Assembly: GCA_019022495.1 (NCBI GenBank) | Contig: JAFEKR010000001.1 | Coordinates: forward strand, 6,014,001 to 6,078,000 | Length of the DNA stretch: 64,000 nucleotides | Direction of reading: 5' to 3' | From: Epichloe hybrida | Lineage: Eukaryota; Ascomycota; Sordariomycetes; Hypocreales; Clavicipitaceae | Part shown: positions 37,401 through 48,420 of the stretch, one piece after another | Position numbering within the stretch: position 1 is the stretch's first letter | Layout: each line of letters begins with the position of its first letter | The notes under the pieces: generated by a model | The model's input: only the letters and a program-made list of their open reading frames with translations | The model's database searches: none | What the model was told of the DNA's origin: nothing | Program-made: the position numbers and the translations under genes

Positions 37401-40400
37401 AATAGATAATTTAGCTACTAGGCTATGCCTTAATTACTTAATCTTTAGTATTTAAATTAATGTTTACATATTTTAGAAATAAAACTTAGGAAATATAAAG
37501 AAAATGTTTCTTAATCTATGCACTATTAGTGCGTAGAAAGGTACTTTATATACTCCTTACGTTATTTATTTATTAGTTAAGGTAGCTATACCTTAATCCT
37601 ATAGTATAGAGTTCTCTAAGGTAAGAGTTTAACTTCTTCTTCCTTAAGGATTATTACTTCCTAGTTAGATCTTTCCTACTAGCTTATATACTAATTATTA
37701 ACTATTTAATTAGATATATTATACTAAGCTACTAATAGCATAATAGTTAAGACTTCTTTATTATACTTATTAGGGGTTACTTCCTTTATCTAGCTACCTT
37801 AGGGAGCATATAGCTATCTATCTACTATAAATGTTTACTAGCCTTCTAAGTCTAGGATAAACTTCTTAATATAATCTCCTAAGATTGTTTTTAAGAGGCA
37901 AATCCTATCTAATATTTGTAGGTAATAGGCTCTAGAGACTAGCATGTGTTTATAGATCTAAAATAGTCTATTTTACCTTATTATAAGTTTCTTTATAGTG
38001 GACATGTTAATATTCCTTTAGATGTTATATACTAGGACAAGATCCCTTAGTTTTAATTAATTTTTCCTAAGAGAAGTAGCTTAGTTCTTATTAGTTTAGT
38101 TTATAAGGCACTGCCTAAACTCTAACACCTTCTTCCTTACTTTCTTAATATCCTTAGCTTTTCTTTTAAGTATCTAGACCTATGCCTTAAATAAGTCTTA
38201 TCTAGAAGTGATTATATCCTAATTAATTAGTCTCTAGGTTAGGAATTCTACTTCTAGTGGTAAAATTAGCTCCTATCTATAAATTAAATAGAAGGTAAAC
38301 TTCCTATGTAATTCTTAGATAGTAGTATAGTCTATAAGGAGGGCTTTATTAAGATACTTTAACTATTGCCTATTTAATTCTCCTAGCTTCGCTAGAGTAA
38401 ATATAAGGGACTAATATCTAGCTTTAATAGGCAAGTTTGCTTTTAGGTTATACCTAGATATCTAAATCCCTATAATACTAATATCTGCTAGTGCTTCTTT
38501 AAGGTTTCCTTGCATTTCTAGGCCTCTATTATAGACTATAAAGCAAAAAAGCCTAAATCTACTAATTAAGGAGGAAAGGAACTTCCTAATTACTAGTATT
38601 ATTGCATTCCTAACTAGCGTAGCCTTTACCTATCTAGTTAGGTTATACCTAGCTTCTAAGAGATACTTATATCTGTGATTAATTAGAAGATACTAAGTGT
38701 TAATGTGAATCTTGCTTATTAGGTTCCTTAGCGTGTCTAGCACTAAAATTTCTTATGGTTACTAAGGCGTGAATTTCTAATATATCTCGTAGCATACTAA
38801 TATCTCTTAAGCTATATTCTAGAGCCCTTTTTACTAGTATTATTACTTTATTGCTTAAAAAACCACTTTAACTCCTTTATAGCTAAGTTCCTTATAGATA
38901 GCTTTAATAATCGCTTGTTATTATTTAGGCATATTAATAACTAGCGCTAGTCCCTTTATAATTCCTATTAGCCTTTTCTAAAGATAACCCTTTTCTAGGT
39001 AAAACTCCTTTACTTTATTATGTAGTTTTCTATAGTCCTTTACGCTAAGATTAATTAGTCTTTAAAGGGTTATTAAGAATTTAATAACTTATTATATCTC
39101 TTTAGAGTAATTTCTCTTACTATTCTCCTCTATCTTAATGCTATTAAGATATAAGTTAATAAAATCTTTAATATCCCCTTTAACTTCTTAATCTAATTAA
39201 TCTAAAGCCCTAGGGCCTTTCCTAGATAAGGCATTTATAATGTAGTTCTTTTTGCCTAGAATATTTTATATAGAGAAATTAAAAAGCAGGATATAACTAA
39301 TCCATTATATAATAAGAGCTCTAGGTATATTATTAACTATACTATTAAGCTAATGTATAAGAACTTATAAGTCTATTTCTAATGTAAATAGGACTTTATA
39401 GAGGTAAATTCGTAGTTTTCTTAATATATAGATAACCGCTTAATATTCTTACTTAGTTACATTATACTTAGCCTTAGTAATAGTCTAAGTACTACTTTTA
39501 TATTAAACTAGATACTATTTGCCGTTAATAATTTATAATAATATAGCCCCTTATTTAAGTAAGCTTACATTAACTATTAGTATAATTTCTCTAAAGCCTA
39601 GTCTAAGATTAAGTAAAATAAGAATTAGGGCTATTATTATCGCCTTCTTTAGGATATCTATAGCTTCTTATTACTCTAGTCCCTATTCCTAATCCTTTAT
39701 TTTCCTTAGTAAAATCACTAGTGGTTTTGCCTTCTATACGTAGTGTTTTACTTAGATATAGTAAACTCCTATTAACCTAATAAAGGATTATACTTCTAAT
39801 TAATCTTAATAAACCTTCTAGTCTAAAATCTTTATAATCTTTGCTTTAGTTAGCTTCTGCCTGTTTATCCTACATATAAATCCCATAATTTCTACTAATT
39901 TCTAGCAGAACTTTAACTTAGATACTAAGGCTATGTAACTAAAGAGCTTAATATTAACTAAAACTTTGTTAAAGTTAATCAAATGCTCTATTATATATCT
40001 GCGTACTCCTAGTATAATCTTCTCTTTGTTATATGTTATTATTAGTCCCTTTACTACAATCTTATTTAGGAAAGGTACGTAAATATAAGGGATTAAATTA
40101 AATAGGATTTATCTAATAATCCTAATAAACTAAGCTACTAAGTTAGTAGCTCCTTATAGTAAGTAATAGAGCTATAAAAGTCTAATTACAGTAGAAATCG
40201 TTATTATATCCTTACTTTTCTTTACTAATACTACCTGATTATATCTAGATAATAAGTTAACTATTAATAAGATCTTATATATTGCGAAGCTCTCGCTAAA
40301 TGCTTCTACGCCTTAAGGAATTAGCGTATCTTATATTATTACCTTATTATACTTCGTGGCAGATAGAATTAAGCAAATCCCTCTATCCTTCTTTATAATA

Positions 40401-41929
40401 AGAAAATAAGGATTCCTATAAAAGCTATAACTCTCCTCTAAATATCTATACTTTAGCTTTTTCTTTAGAAGATTAACTAATCTCTCTTATAACCTAAGAG
40501 ATATTAGGATTAAGCCTACTTGCTATGCTTTATATTTAATAACCTTTATAACTTATAGTAGCGTAACTAGTAGGTTAACTTTCCTATATTCTAATAAGTC
40601 CTAGGCTAGCGCTACTTCTTAGTTATAAAGAATTTCCTTAAAAACATTAACTTTTTCTTATATTAAATATTCTTATACCCCTTTAACTATTTAATCTAAA
40701 CATTACTAGGTTATTCTAAAACCTCGCGGATTTACGCAGAATCTCCTAGTAATATACTTACTATACTTCCTAGATATGTCTAGATATAACTTAGCCTCTT
40801 CCTATTTCTTTGTCTTTTATTTTAGGTCCCCTTCTAGTGTTAATCTATTAGAGGGAATATTATCTTAGGGATGTATTTTATTAGCTTTTTGCTTATATAT
40901 TATATTTACTATAAGATTAAGTGGTTTTAGTTATTACTAGGGCTTAAAATCCTTTATAACCGCTTTAAGTTATTAGGTGTGATTTACTATCGTATCCTTA
41001 ATTACCTCTTAGAAAATATTAGTTCCTTCCCTTATTATAAGAGAAATTAACTATTTATTATTATTTATTTCTATCTCTAACCCTTTATAAACCATTTAAT
41101 TTTCCTTTGTTTTTAGGTAACTAAATAAGATAACATTAATAGAGGGCTACTAGGCTAGCTACTTATTAGTGTACTGCTATTTAATGCTTCCTATAACTCT
41201 TAAGATAATAATAATATTACTAAAGTAATACTAGGCATAAAGCTTTTCACTTCTTAAGTAATTAAACTATATCTAGGATAGTCTGAAAAATAGCATTCTA
41301 AGAATTAGGCTAATATTAACTAAGTCTAGACTAGAGTATTGCACTAAAACGTGTAGTGTAGTGTAGTATTTGTAGTGTAGTGTAGTAACTACACTACAAA
41401 CTACACTACACTATAAACTACACTAACTATAAGGAAAAAAAAACTACACTACACTAACTATAAAAAAAAAAACTACAATATATTACACTATAAATTTTTT
41501 TTCCTAAACTACACTAACTACAAACACTACAAATGTAGTATTAGACTTTTTATTAGTTATTAGTATTATAAGGATTAAAAGAATGCTAGTTATATAAAAG
41601 CTTTTATTATTACCTATTTTATTTAATTAGTTATAGAATTTATAATATTATATTATTTTAGTAATTTTACTATAACTAAGTAAGGTTATATATAATATTA
41701 TACTTTTTTAATAATACTATTTAACTTAATACTTTATTTCCCTAATATAACTTAAAGAAAAACCTTCTTATTATATTATTTACTATTTCTATAAATTATT
41801 TACTATTTCTATAAATTATTTTATATTTCTATAAATTATTATTATTACTTATTTTAAAAAAACTATAAAAAGAACTACTAGTAAACTTAATATAAGTAGC
41901 TTATTATATCTTATTATATCTTATTATAG

Positions 41930-42295
41930 CTTATAATAGCTTATAATAGCTTATAATAGCTTATAATAGCTTATAATAGCTTATAATAGCTTATAATAGC
42001 TTACTTATAATACTAATATTACTAATATTACTAGTATTACTAAGATTACTAAGATTACTAAGATTACTAAGATTACTAAGATTACTAAGATTACTTATAA
42101 TATTATTAGTGTTAAAGTTTAATAAATAATAAATAATAAATAAATAACTTAAATATAAATACTAGTAATTACAAGTAAATTACTATAGTAAAAGCTATAG
42201 TTTTTAATAACTTAGTATTTTAAGGTTTTTAAAAATATTAATATTATAAAAATGTTTTCTCTTTTATGTTTTTTTAAAATAATAATAAAAGTAAA
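41930..42295. repeat. left copy of the direct repeat flanking the hAT transposase
   Basis: A short decamer run (TTATAATAGC, about eight units), then a 9-bp repeat (ATTACTAAG), then about 190 bases shared almost exactly with 48180-48365, leading into the nonamer array. Confidence 0.85.
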
Positions 42296-42681
42296 ATAAT
42301 AGTAATAATAGTAATAATAGTAATAATAGTAATAATAGTAATAATAGTAATAATAGTAATAATAGTAATAATAGTAATGATAGTAATAATAGTAATAATA
42401 GTAATAATAGTAATAATAGTAATAATAGTAATAATAGTAATAATAGTAATAATAGTAATAATAGTAATAATAGTAATAATAGTAATAATAGTAATAATAG
42501 TAATAATAGGAATAATAGTAATAATAGTAATAATAGTAATAATAGTAATAATAGTAATAATAGTAATAATAGTAATAATAGTAATAATAGTAATCATAGT
42601 AATAATAGTAATAATAGTAATAATAGTAATAATAGTAATAATAGTAATAATAGTAATAATAGTAATAATAGTAATAATAGT
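42295..42681. repeat. nonamer array AATAGTAAT, about 43 units
   Basis: A nearly perfect 9-bp microsatellite with a few single-base changes (such as GATAGTAAT and AATAGGAAT). Because 9 is a multiple of 3 it is open in several frames as poly-Tyr or Ile-Thr strings, which are not proteins. It lies just beyond the 3' end of the transposase gene. Confidence 0.95.
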
Positions 42682-42800
42682 TAAAGACTAAGAGTAAAAG
42701 CAATAGAAATAGTAGTAGTTAATTAGTAATAACTTAATATATTAATATAAGCTAAATTACTACTTTTTGATCTAAAATCTTAAAGATTACTAATCTAAGA

Positions 42801-45800
42801 CTAGTAATCTTCGCTAGATTCACTACTAATAGTAGTAGGGTTAGCTTTTTCCTTTCCTTTTCCCTTTACCTAAGATTTAAATTTAGAGGCATTAGAATCT
42901 TCTAAATCATTAGTATTTTCTGAATTATTAGATTCTTCTGAATCTAATGTATTATATTTAAAAAAGGAAGGATATTCCTTAATTAAAGGTTTTAGGGATT
43001 GTTTTTCCTAACTCTTTAATAATAATAATTCCCGTAAGGTTAAATTTAGTAGTAATGTTCTTCTTTTTGTAAGAACATTTCCACCTTGATTAAATTGACC
43101 TTTAATAGCAGCAGATGTTGCAGGGATTGCAAGGTATTTTCGAGCTAAAATAGATAAAATTGGAAAGGCTTCTTGATTTTTAGCCTACTAATTAAATATA
43201 TTATCCTAAATAGTAATTAGTATAAGTAAAGTAAGTAACTATTAGTATGTAATAATATACCTTATCATGTAGTTGTTCTAGCTTTATATAACTAGAAATT
43301 TCATTTTTTCTAGCCTTTTTAATAGATTTATTTCTTTCTTTTGGAAATAAACCTTAGTAAAGGGCTGAAGTAGGTTTCTTAGGCCTAGGATTACTAAATG
43401 GGCTAGGATGTCTTTTAATTCTAGATAAATCAATAACTAAAGTAAAAGCTTCATTGTTTTCATTATCAGAGCTAGAATTATTAAAAGATTCATTTCTAGC
43501 CTTATATAAGCTTTTATGTCTAGTCTTTAATATTAGTATAAATTATAAAGGGATTTAATTTTAAAGGTTAGGGTTAGGAGAGACTAGGGTTATACATACT
43601 CCTTATATTTAGCTTTTAATGAGTTTAAAATCTTCTTAATTATATCTTTAGTTAGGTTTAACTGATTTCGTAATGCTAATAGATTTAATCGAGGATCGAG
43701 TAAAAATGCTAATAAATAAGGCTTATAAAAGTTAAAGCTTTCATTTATATCTCTAGGAAAATAAGCATTTAACTTTTTTAAGCCTATATTTATTGCATTA
43801 GTAAAGGTATTTGCAAGTGGATTATAGCTTATTTGATCCTATAAGTGTTAGTATTTAATATAGTAAGATAAAACTATAGATAATAACATACTTTTGCATA
43901 AGCTTTTTGATCCTTTAATATAGTAGTAAGATATGTATATATCTTAACTATAAATAAAGGCATAAGGCTTAATGTATTATATTTTTGCCCTTGTAATACT
44001 ATAGTTGGATGATAGAAAACCTCTAAAATCTCACTTAAAGTGCTTAAGTCTACCCATTCTTGACTTTTTGGGCAGGCATCTTTAAAAGCAGATATATTGG
44101 TTTTTTTATTAAAGATTAATATAGCTTCCTTTAATAGAAGTGTAGTATTAATTATTAAATAAGTTGAATTCCACCTAGTATCATTAGCTATAAAGAATAG
44201 TTAGTACTTAATACCTAATAGTATATAGTTAGTAACTTACCTAGTGGAATTTTAGTTATATTGCAATTTACTGCTAGTTTTCCTTGAGATTTAGCCTCTT
44301 TTAAAGCAATAAGCTAATCTTGATAAAGATTTGCATTATTCTTAATTAGAATAGCTAGCTTTTTAACTTTTCCTATAATTCCTATAGTTTAAATTAGTAA
44401 TAAATTTATAAAATAAGATATAATAGCTTACCTTGGATAAGGCCTATAAATTGATCTCTTTCGGATTTTGTTAAATTTGAAAATTGTTTTATTAAATAGA
44501 ATAGAATTTCGCTATTCATATATTTCTCAATATCTTCTGCGCTTGTTGTAGCTTTTATAAAGCTAGTAATTATATCTTTAGCAACAATGTTTAAAACATG
44601 TGCAATACATCGGATATCTATAGGTTCTTTAATACTAATACTATTATAATTAGTACTAATAAAAGCACTTATAAAAGTATTATTATTAGAACCATTATCT
44701 TTAGTAAGACTAAAAGAGGTTAATAGTTAATTAGTATATATAGAAACTTATAAAGAATTAATATAACTAACCTTATAATAGATAATAGTTGTATCTTATA
44801 TAAAGCCATAAGCTAGGTGAATATATCATTTATATATATTCCAGTATGTGTGCTTTTTAAGTTTTCAAATCCTAGTTAATAGTATTAGTATTATAAAAGC
44901 TAGGTAATTATAGTTATATAAGTACATACTAAGAAGCTTATATTCTAATTGAAAATCTGAAGTTATCCAATTTCTAATAATTCCTAAATAAGACTTTGAA
45001 TTAAAAGATGTCCATATATCTAGTTGTAAAGACATATAGCTAAAATTTAAAAAGTTCTTATTAAGCTTAATAATAAGCTCTTGGAAGGATTTATTATATA
45101 AATTATGGATATTTATAGAAATATTCCGATAATTAAAAGAAGATATAATATTGGAACTATAATTATTAGCTAAATAATAAGGGATTAAGAATAAGTACTT
45201 ACTTAAAGTAACTTAGTAATTCTTTAAAAGAATTACTAGTTATAGTAGTAAAAGATAAGTTATTTTCTAGCATAAATTTTATAGCTAGATTAATAAAATT
45301 ATCTAGTGAGAATTCACTTAAGGGAGGCCTAGGCCTTTTTTTTGTAAAAAAAAGTACTAAGACTTTATTGTAAAGATAGTGAACTTTAGGTTATAAGAGG
45401 TACTAAATTAGATATAATATTAGTAGTATTATATATAGCTTAATTAATAAAAATAAGGGAATAACTTACTAGTAATCTTAGTACTTTCTTCTTTCTTAGA
45501 TATAGCAATAGTAAAATGCCTTGTTTTATAATGGCTAGTACCATTAGATAATTGAAAACGTTTAGCTTTATAAGAAAAGCTAAAGGAGTAATTATCTTGA
45601 GTATAATAACAGATTACTAATCTTTCCTTATTATAATTAATGTCTGAAAGATGATAATTAAATAAGTTATGATTAATAATATAAGCTCTAGTTTTAAAAC
45701 TATAGCTTAGTTGATTTTTAATATTATTCTTAAATTTCCCATTAGAATTACTCTTATTAAAAGAGCTATTAGATTAGGTTTAAGAAATAATATCAGAAGA

Positions 45801-45833
45801 GGTAAAAACTGAAGAGGTAGTTAATTCAGCCAT
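42801..45833 (-). pseudogene. hAT transposase, multi-exon, mildly decayed
   Basis: ATG at 45833-45831 opens exon 1 (to about 45480, donor GTAAGT), which ends in a Cys...His-x4-His arrangement (TSHYKTRH) like a BED-type DNA-binding finger. Later exons read LDIWTSFNSKSYLGI (near 45000, first catalytic Asp), ITKDNGSNN and IRCIAHVLNIV (near 44700-44590), NDTRWNSTYL (near 44165-44195) and, at about 43190-43000, FPILSILARKYLAIPATSAA...GG, the hAT C-terminal dimerisation region. Introns have GTAAG/GTATG donors and TAG ends. Stops are few (two in exon 1, two near the C-terminus) and are all former Gln/Trp codons. It cuts and inserts elements ending CAGAGTATTG. The precise end (42801 or beyond) is uncertain. 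Confidence 0.88.
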
Positions 45834-46060
45834 TTTAGTAAGGCTATTGGATTTGTAAAGGTATTTAAAGATTTGGATTGTAAAGAGTAAATTTTAAGCT
45901 TTATAATAGTATAAAGTTTATATCTTAAAGTGTAATATAAGAAAAGATATAAGGATATAAAGTATAAAGGAAATAGGGAAGGGAAAGGGAGCTTACTTAT
46001 AAAGAAAAGGTTCTATTATATAATATATTATATATAAAGTAAGGGGGTCTTATTACTATA

Positions 46061-46400
46061 GAACTCTAATAATACTAATATAAGTAAAAGTAACCTATAA
46101 TGTTACTACTATAGTAAATAATAGGTTAAACCTAGTTAAATTAATAGTAGGATTTTATTATAATATGACTATAGAATTCTATTAATACTAATACGAGTAA
46201 AAGTAACCTATAATATTGCTATTATAGGAGAAAACAAGTTAAACCTAGTTATCTTAATAGTAGGATTCTATTATAATATTACTATTGAATTCTATTAAGA
46301 CTAATACAAGTAAAGGTAACCTATAATATTACTATTATAAAAGAAAACAGGTTAAACCTAGTAAAATAAATAGTAGGATTCTGTTATAATATTACTATAA
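46061..46400. repeat. three 113-bp tandem repeats upstream of the transposase
   Basis: Units start at about 46061, 46174 and 46287, with a fourth partial start at 46400. Each holds GAATTCTATTA, AGTAACCTATAAT and TTAAACCTAG. They are 230-570 bases upstream of the transposase ATG, so they could be promoter or transposase-binding repeats; that is inference. Confidence 0.8.
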
Positions 46401-47200
46401 AATTCTATTATTACTAAATTACAAATATAAGTAAAAGTAATATAGAATTTAGCTATTATAAAAGTATAGAATAAAACTAGTTATATTTATATTAATAATA
46501 TATAGAGTATTACACTATAATTAACTTATAGTGTATTTTTTTAAATAAATAATATATATCTAATCTAGAAAAATATATAGAGATATAAAACTTCTATTTT
46601 TAGATAAATTATTAATTTATTATTATAAAACTTTACTAATAGCTCTTTAATTAAAAGTGGGCCCTAGACTTTAGTATTTTATAGATATTTTTAATTAATA
46701 TAGTAATGAATATATATAATAATAAGACTATAATTATAAATTAAGAAATTAAAAGTGGGCCTATATTATTTACTTATATATAGCTAAAAAATTAAAGCGA
46801 ATCCGCATTTTTATCCAATCACTAAGGTTATAAGGTGCCTTGCTTCTAGGGTTTAAAATCTAGGTTTTAAACCCTAGGTTTCGAACCCATAGGCTTTTTA
46901 TACCTTAGCTCTTATTCAAAATTAAATTTCATTTTTCACAAATTTAACCTACTTGACCACATCTAGGAAGTGTACATAGGAGGATTTATTATTTATAGAA
47001 GAGAGTTTACTTAGGTATATAAGGCTTAGTTCTTAAACTATAAAAATAACACTTAAATTTAGTTTCTAATATCTAAATAAAGGATAATCCTAGTTTTTTT
47101 TTTATATATATAATAAAGAAATAATCTAAATTAGGATAAAGTAATTTACTTATTAAGATTTATTACTAATATTATATAGGTGCTTAAAGATCTAATATAA
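46401..47200. other. hAT internal non-coding DNA
   Basis: No gene seen. It contains AAAAGTGGGCC words shared with the MITEs and a less mutated stretch at about 46800-46980 with CA/TG kept. Confidence 0.5.
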
Positions 47201-48130
47201 CTTATATTAGCTTATACTAGCTTATACTAGCTTATAATAGCGTAAGATAGCTTAAGATAGCTTAAGATAGCTTAAGATAGCTTAGGATAGCTTATACTAG
47301 CGTAAGATAGGTTAAGATAGCTTAAGATAGCTTAGGATAGCTTAGGATAGCTTAAGATACCTTAAGATAGCTTAAGATAGCTTATAATAGCTTAGGATAG
47401 CTTAGGATAGCTTATACTAGCTTAAGATAGCTTAGGATAGCTTATAATAGCTTAGGATAGCTTAGGATAGCTTATAATAGCTTAGGATAGCTTAGGATAG
47501 CTTATAATAGCTTATAATAGCTTATAATAGCTTATAATAGCTTATAATAGCTTATAATAGCTTAGGATAGCTTAAGATACCTTAGGATAGCTTAAGATAG
47601 CTTAAGATAGCTTAGGATAGCTTAAGATAGCTTAGGATAGCTTAAGATACCTTAGGATAGCTTAAGATAGCTTAAGATAGCTTAAGATAGCTTAAGATAC
47701 CTTAGGATAGCTTAGGATAGCTTATACTAGCTTATAATAGCTTAAGATACCTTATACTAGCTTATACTAGCTTATACTAGCTTATAATAGCTTATAATAG
47801 CTTATAATAGCTTATAATAGCTTATAATAGCTTATAATAGCTTATAATAGCTTATAATAGCTTATAATAGCTTATAATAGCTTATAATAGCTTATATTAG
47901 CTTATAATAGCTTATAATAGCTTATAATAGCTTATAATAGCTTATAATAGCTTATAATAGCTTATAATAGCTTATAATAGCTTATAATAGCTTAAAATAG
48001 CTTATAATAGCTTATAATAGCTTATAATAGCTTATAATAGCTTATAATAGCTTATAATAGCTTATAATAGCTTATAATAGCTTATAATAGCTTATAATAG
48101 CTTATAATAGCTTATAATAGCTTATAATAC
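47201..48130. repeat. decamer array, 93 units of CTTATAATAG and variants
   Basis: Ninety-three consecutive 10-bp units with no insertion or deletion. The unit varies only at its middle positions (CTTATAATAG, CTTAAGATAG, CTTAGGATAG, CTTATACTAG and rare CTTAAGATAC). The variants cluster in the first 57 units and the last 36 are nearly uniform. Related arrays occur at 16581-16900, 41930-42000 and 63189-63470. Confidence 0.97.
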
Positions 48131-48420
48131 TAATATTACTAAGATTACTAGTATTACTAAGATTACTAAGATTACTTATAATATTATTAGTGTTAAAGTT
48201 TAATAATAAATAAATAATAAATAAATAACTTAAATATAAATACTAGTAATTATAAGTAAATTACTATAGTAAAAGCTATAGTTTTTAATAACTTAGTATT
48301 TTAAGGTTTTTAAAAATATTAATATTATAAAAATGTTTTCTTTTTTGTGTTTTTTTAAAATAATAATGAATATAAAATAATAGTAATTATAGTAATAATA
48401 GTAATTAAGGTTATAAAAGT
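48131..48420. repeat. right copy of the direct repeat flanking the hAT transposase
   Basis: It matches 42010-42330 in the same orientation: ACTAAGATT units, about 190 shared bases, then a short AATAGTAAT stretch. From here to 49340 the sequence equals the head end of the 1.8-kb hAT derivatives (reversed). Confidence 0.85.

Larger units (their letters stand above)
26081..37850 (+). pseudogene. long antisense reading frame of gypsy-3 (split by gypsy-2), unknown product
   Basis: From ATG at 26081 a plus-strand frame runs to the gypsy-2 insertion at 26569. It continues in the same frame from 34457 to about 36660, roughly 900 codons, with only TAA/TAG stops of the CAA/CAG/TGG type. From about 36667 a neighbouring frame is the more open one (71 codons without a stop at 36667-36882), suggesting an intron or frameshift. 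It contains a Cys-rich patch near 37100 (VCEGAC...C). At about 35030-35105 there is C...C followed by NHL, vaguely like a fungal zinc-finger/OrsD-type segment, not secure. The direction is opposite to pol. I cannot name the product. The 3' limit is set only by where integrase begins on the other strand. Confidence 0.4.

Noticed and set aside
42212..42703. Long open frames of poly-Tyr, Ile-Thr and Ile-Val type on both strands
   Set aside because: They are readings of the 9-bp AATAGTAAT array. A repeat whose unit is a multiple of three stays open in several frames without coding.
46870..46895. tRNA-like B box (GGGTTCGAAACC on the minus strand)
   Set aside because: No acceptor, D or anticodon arm can be folded around it and the T stem does not pair, so it is most likely chance.
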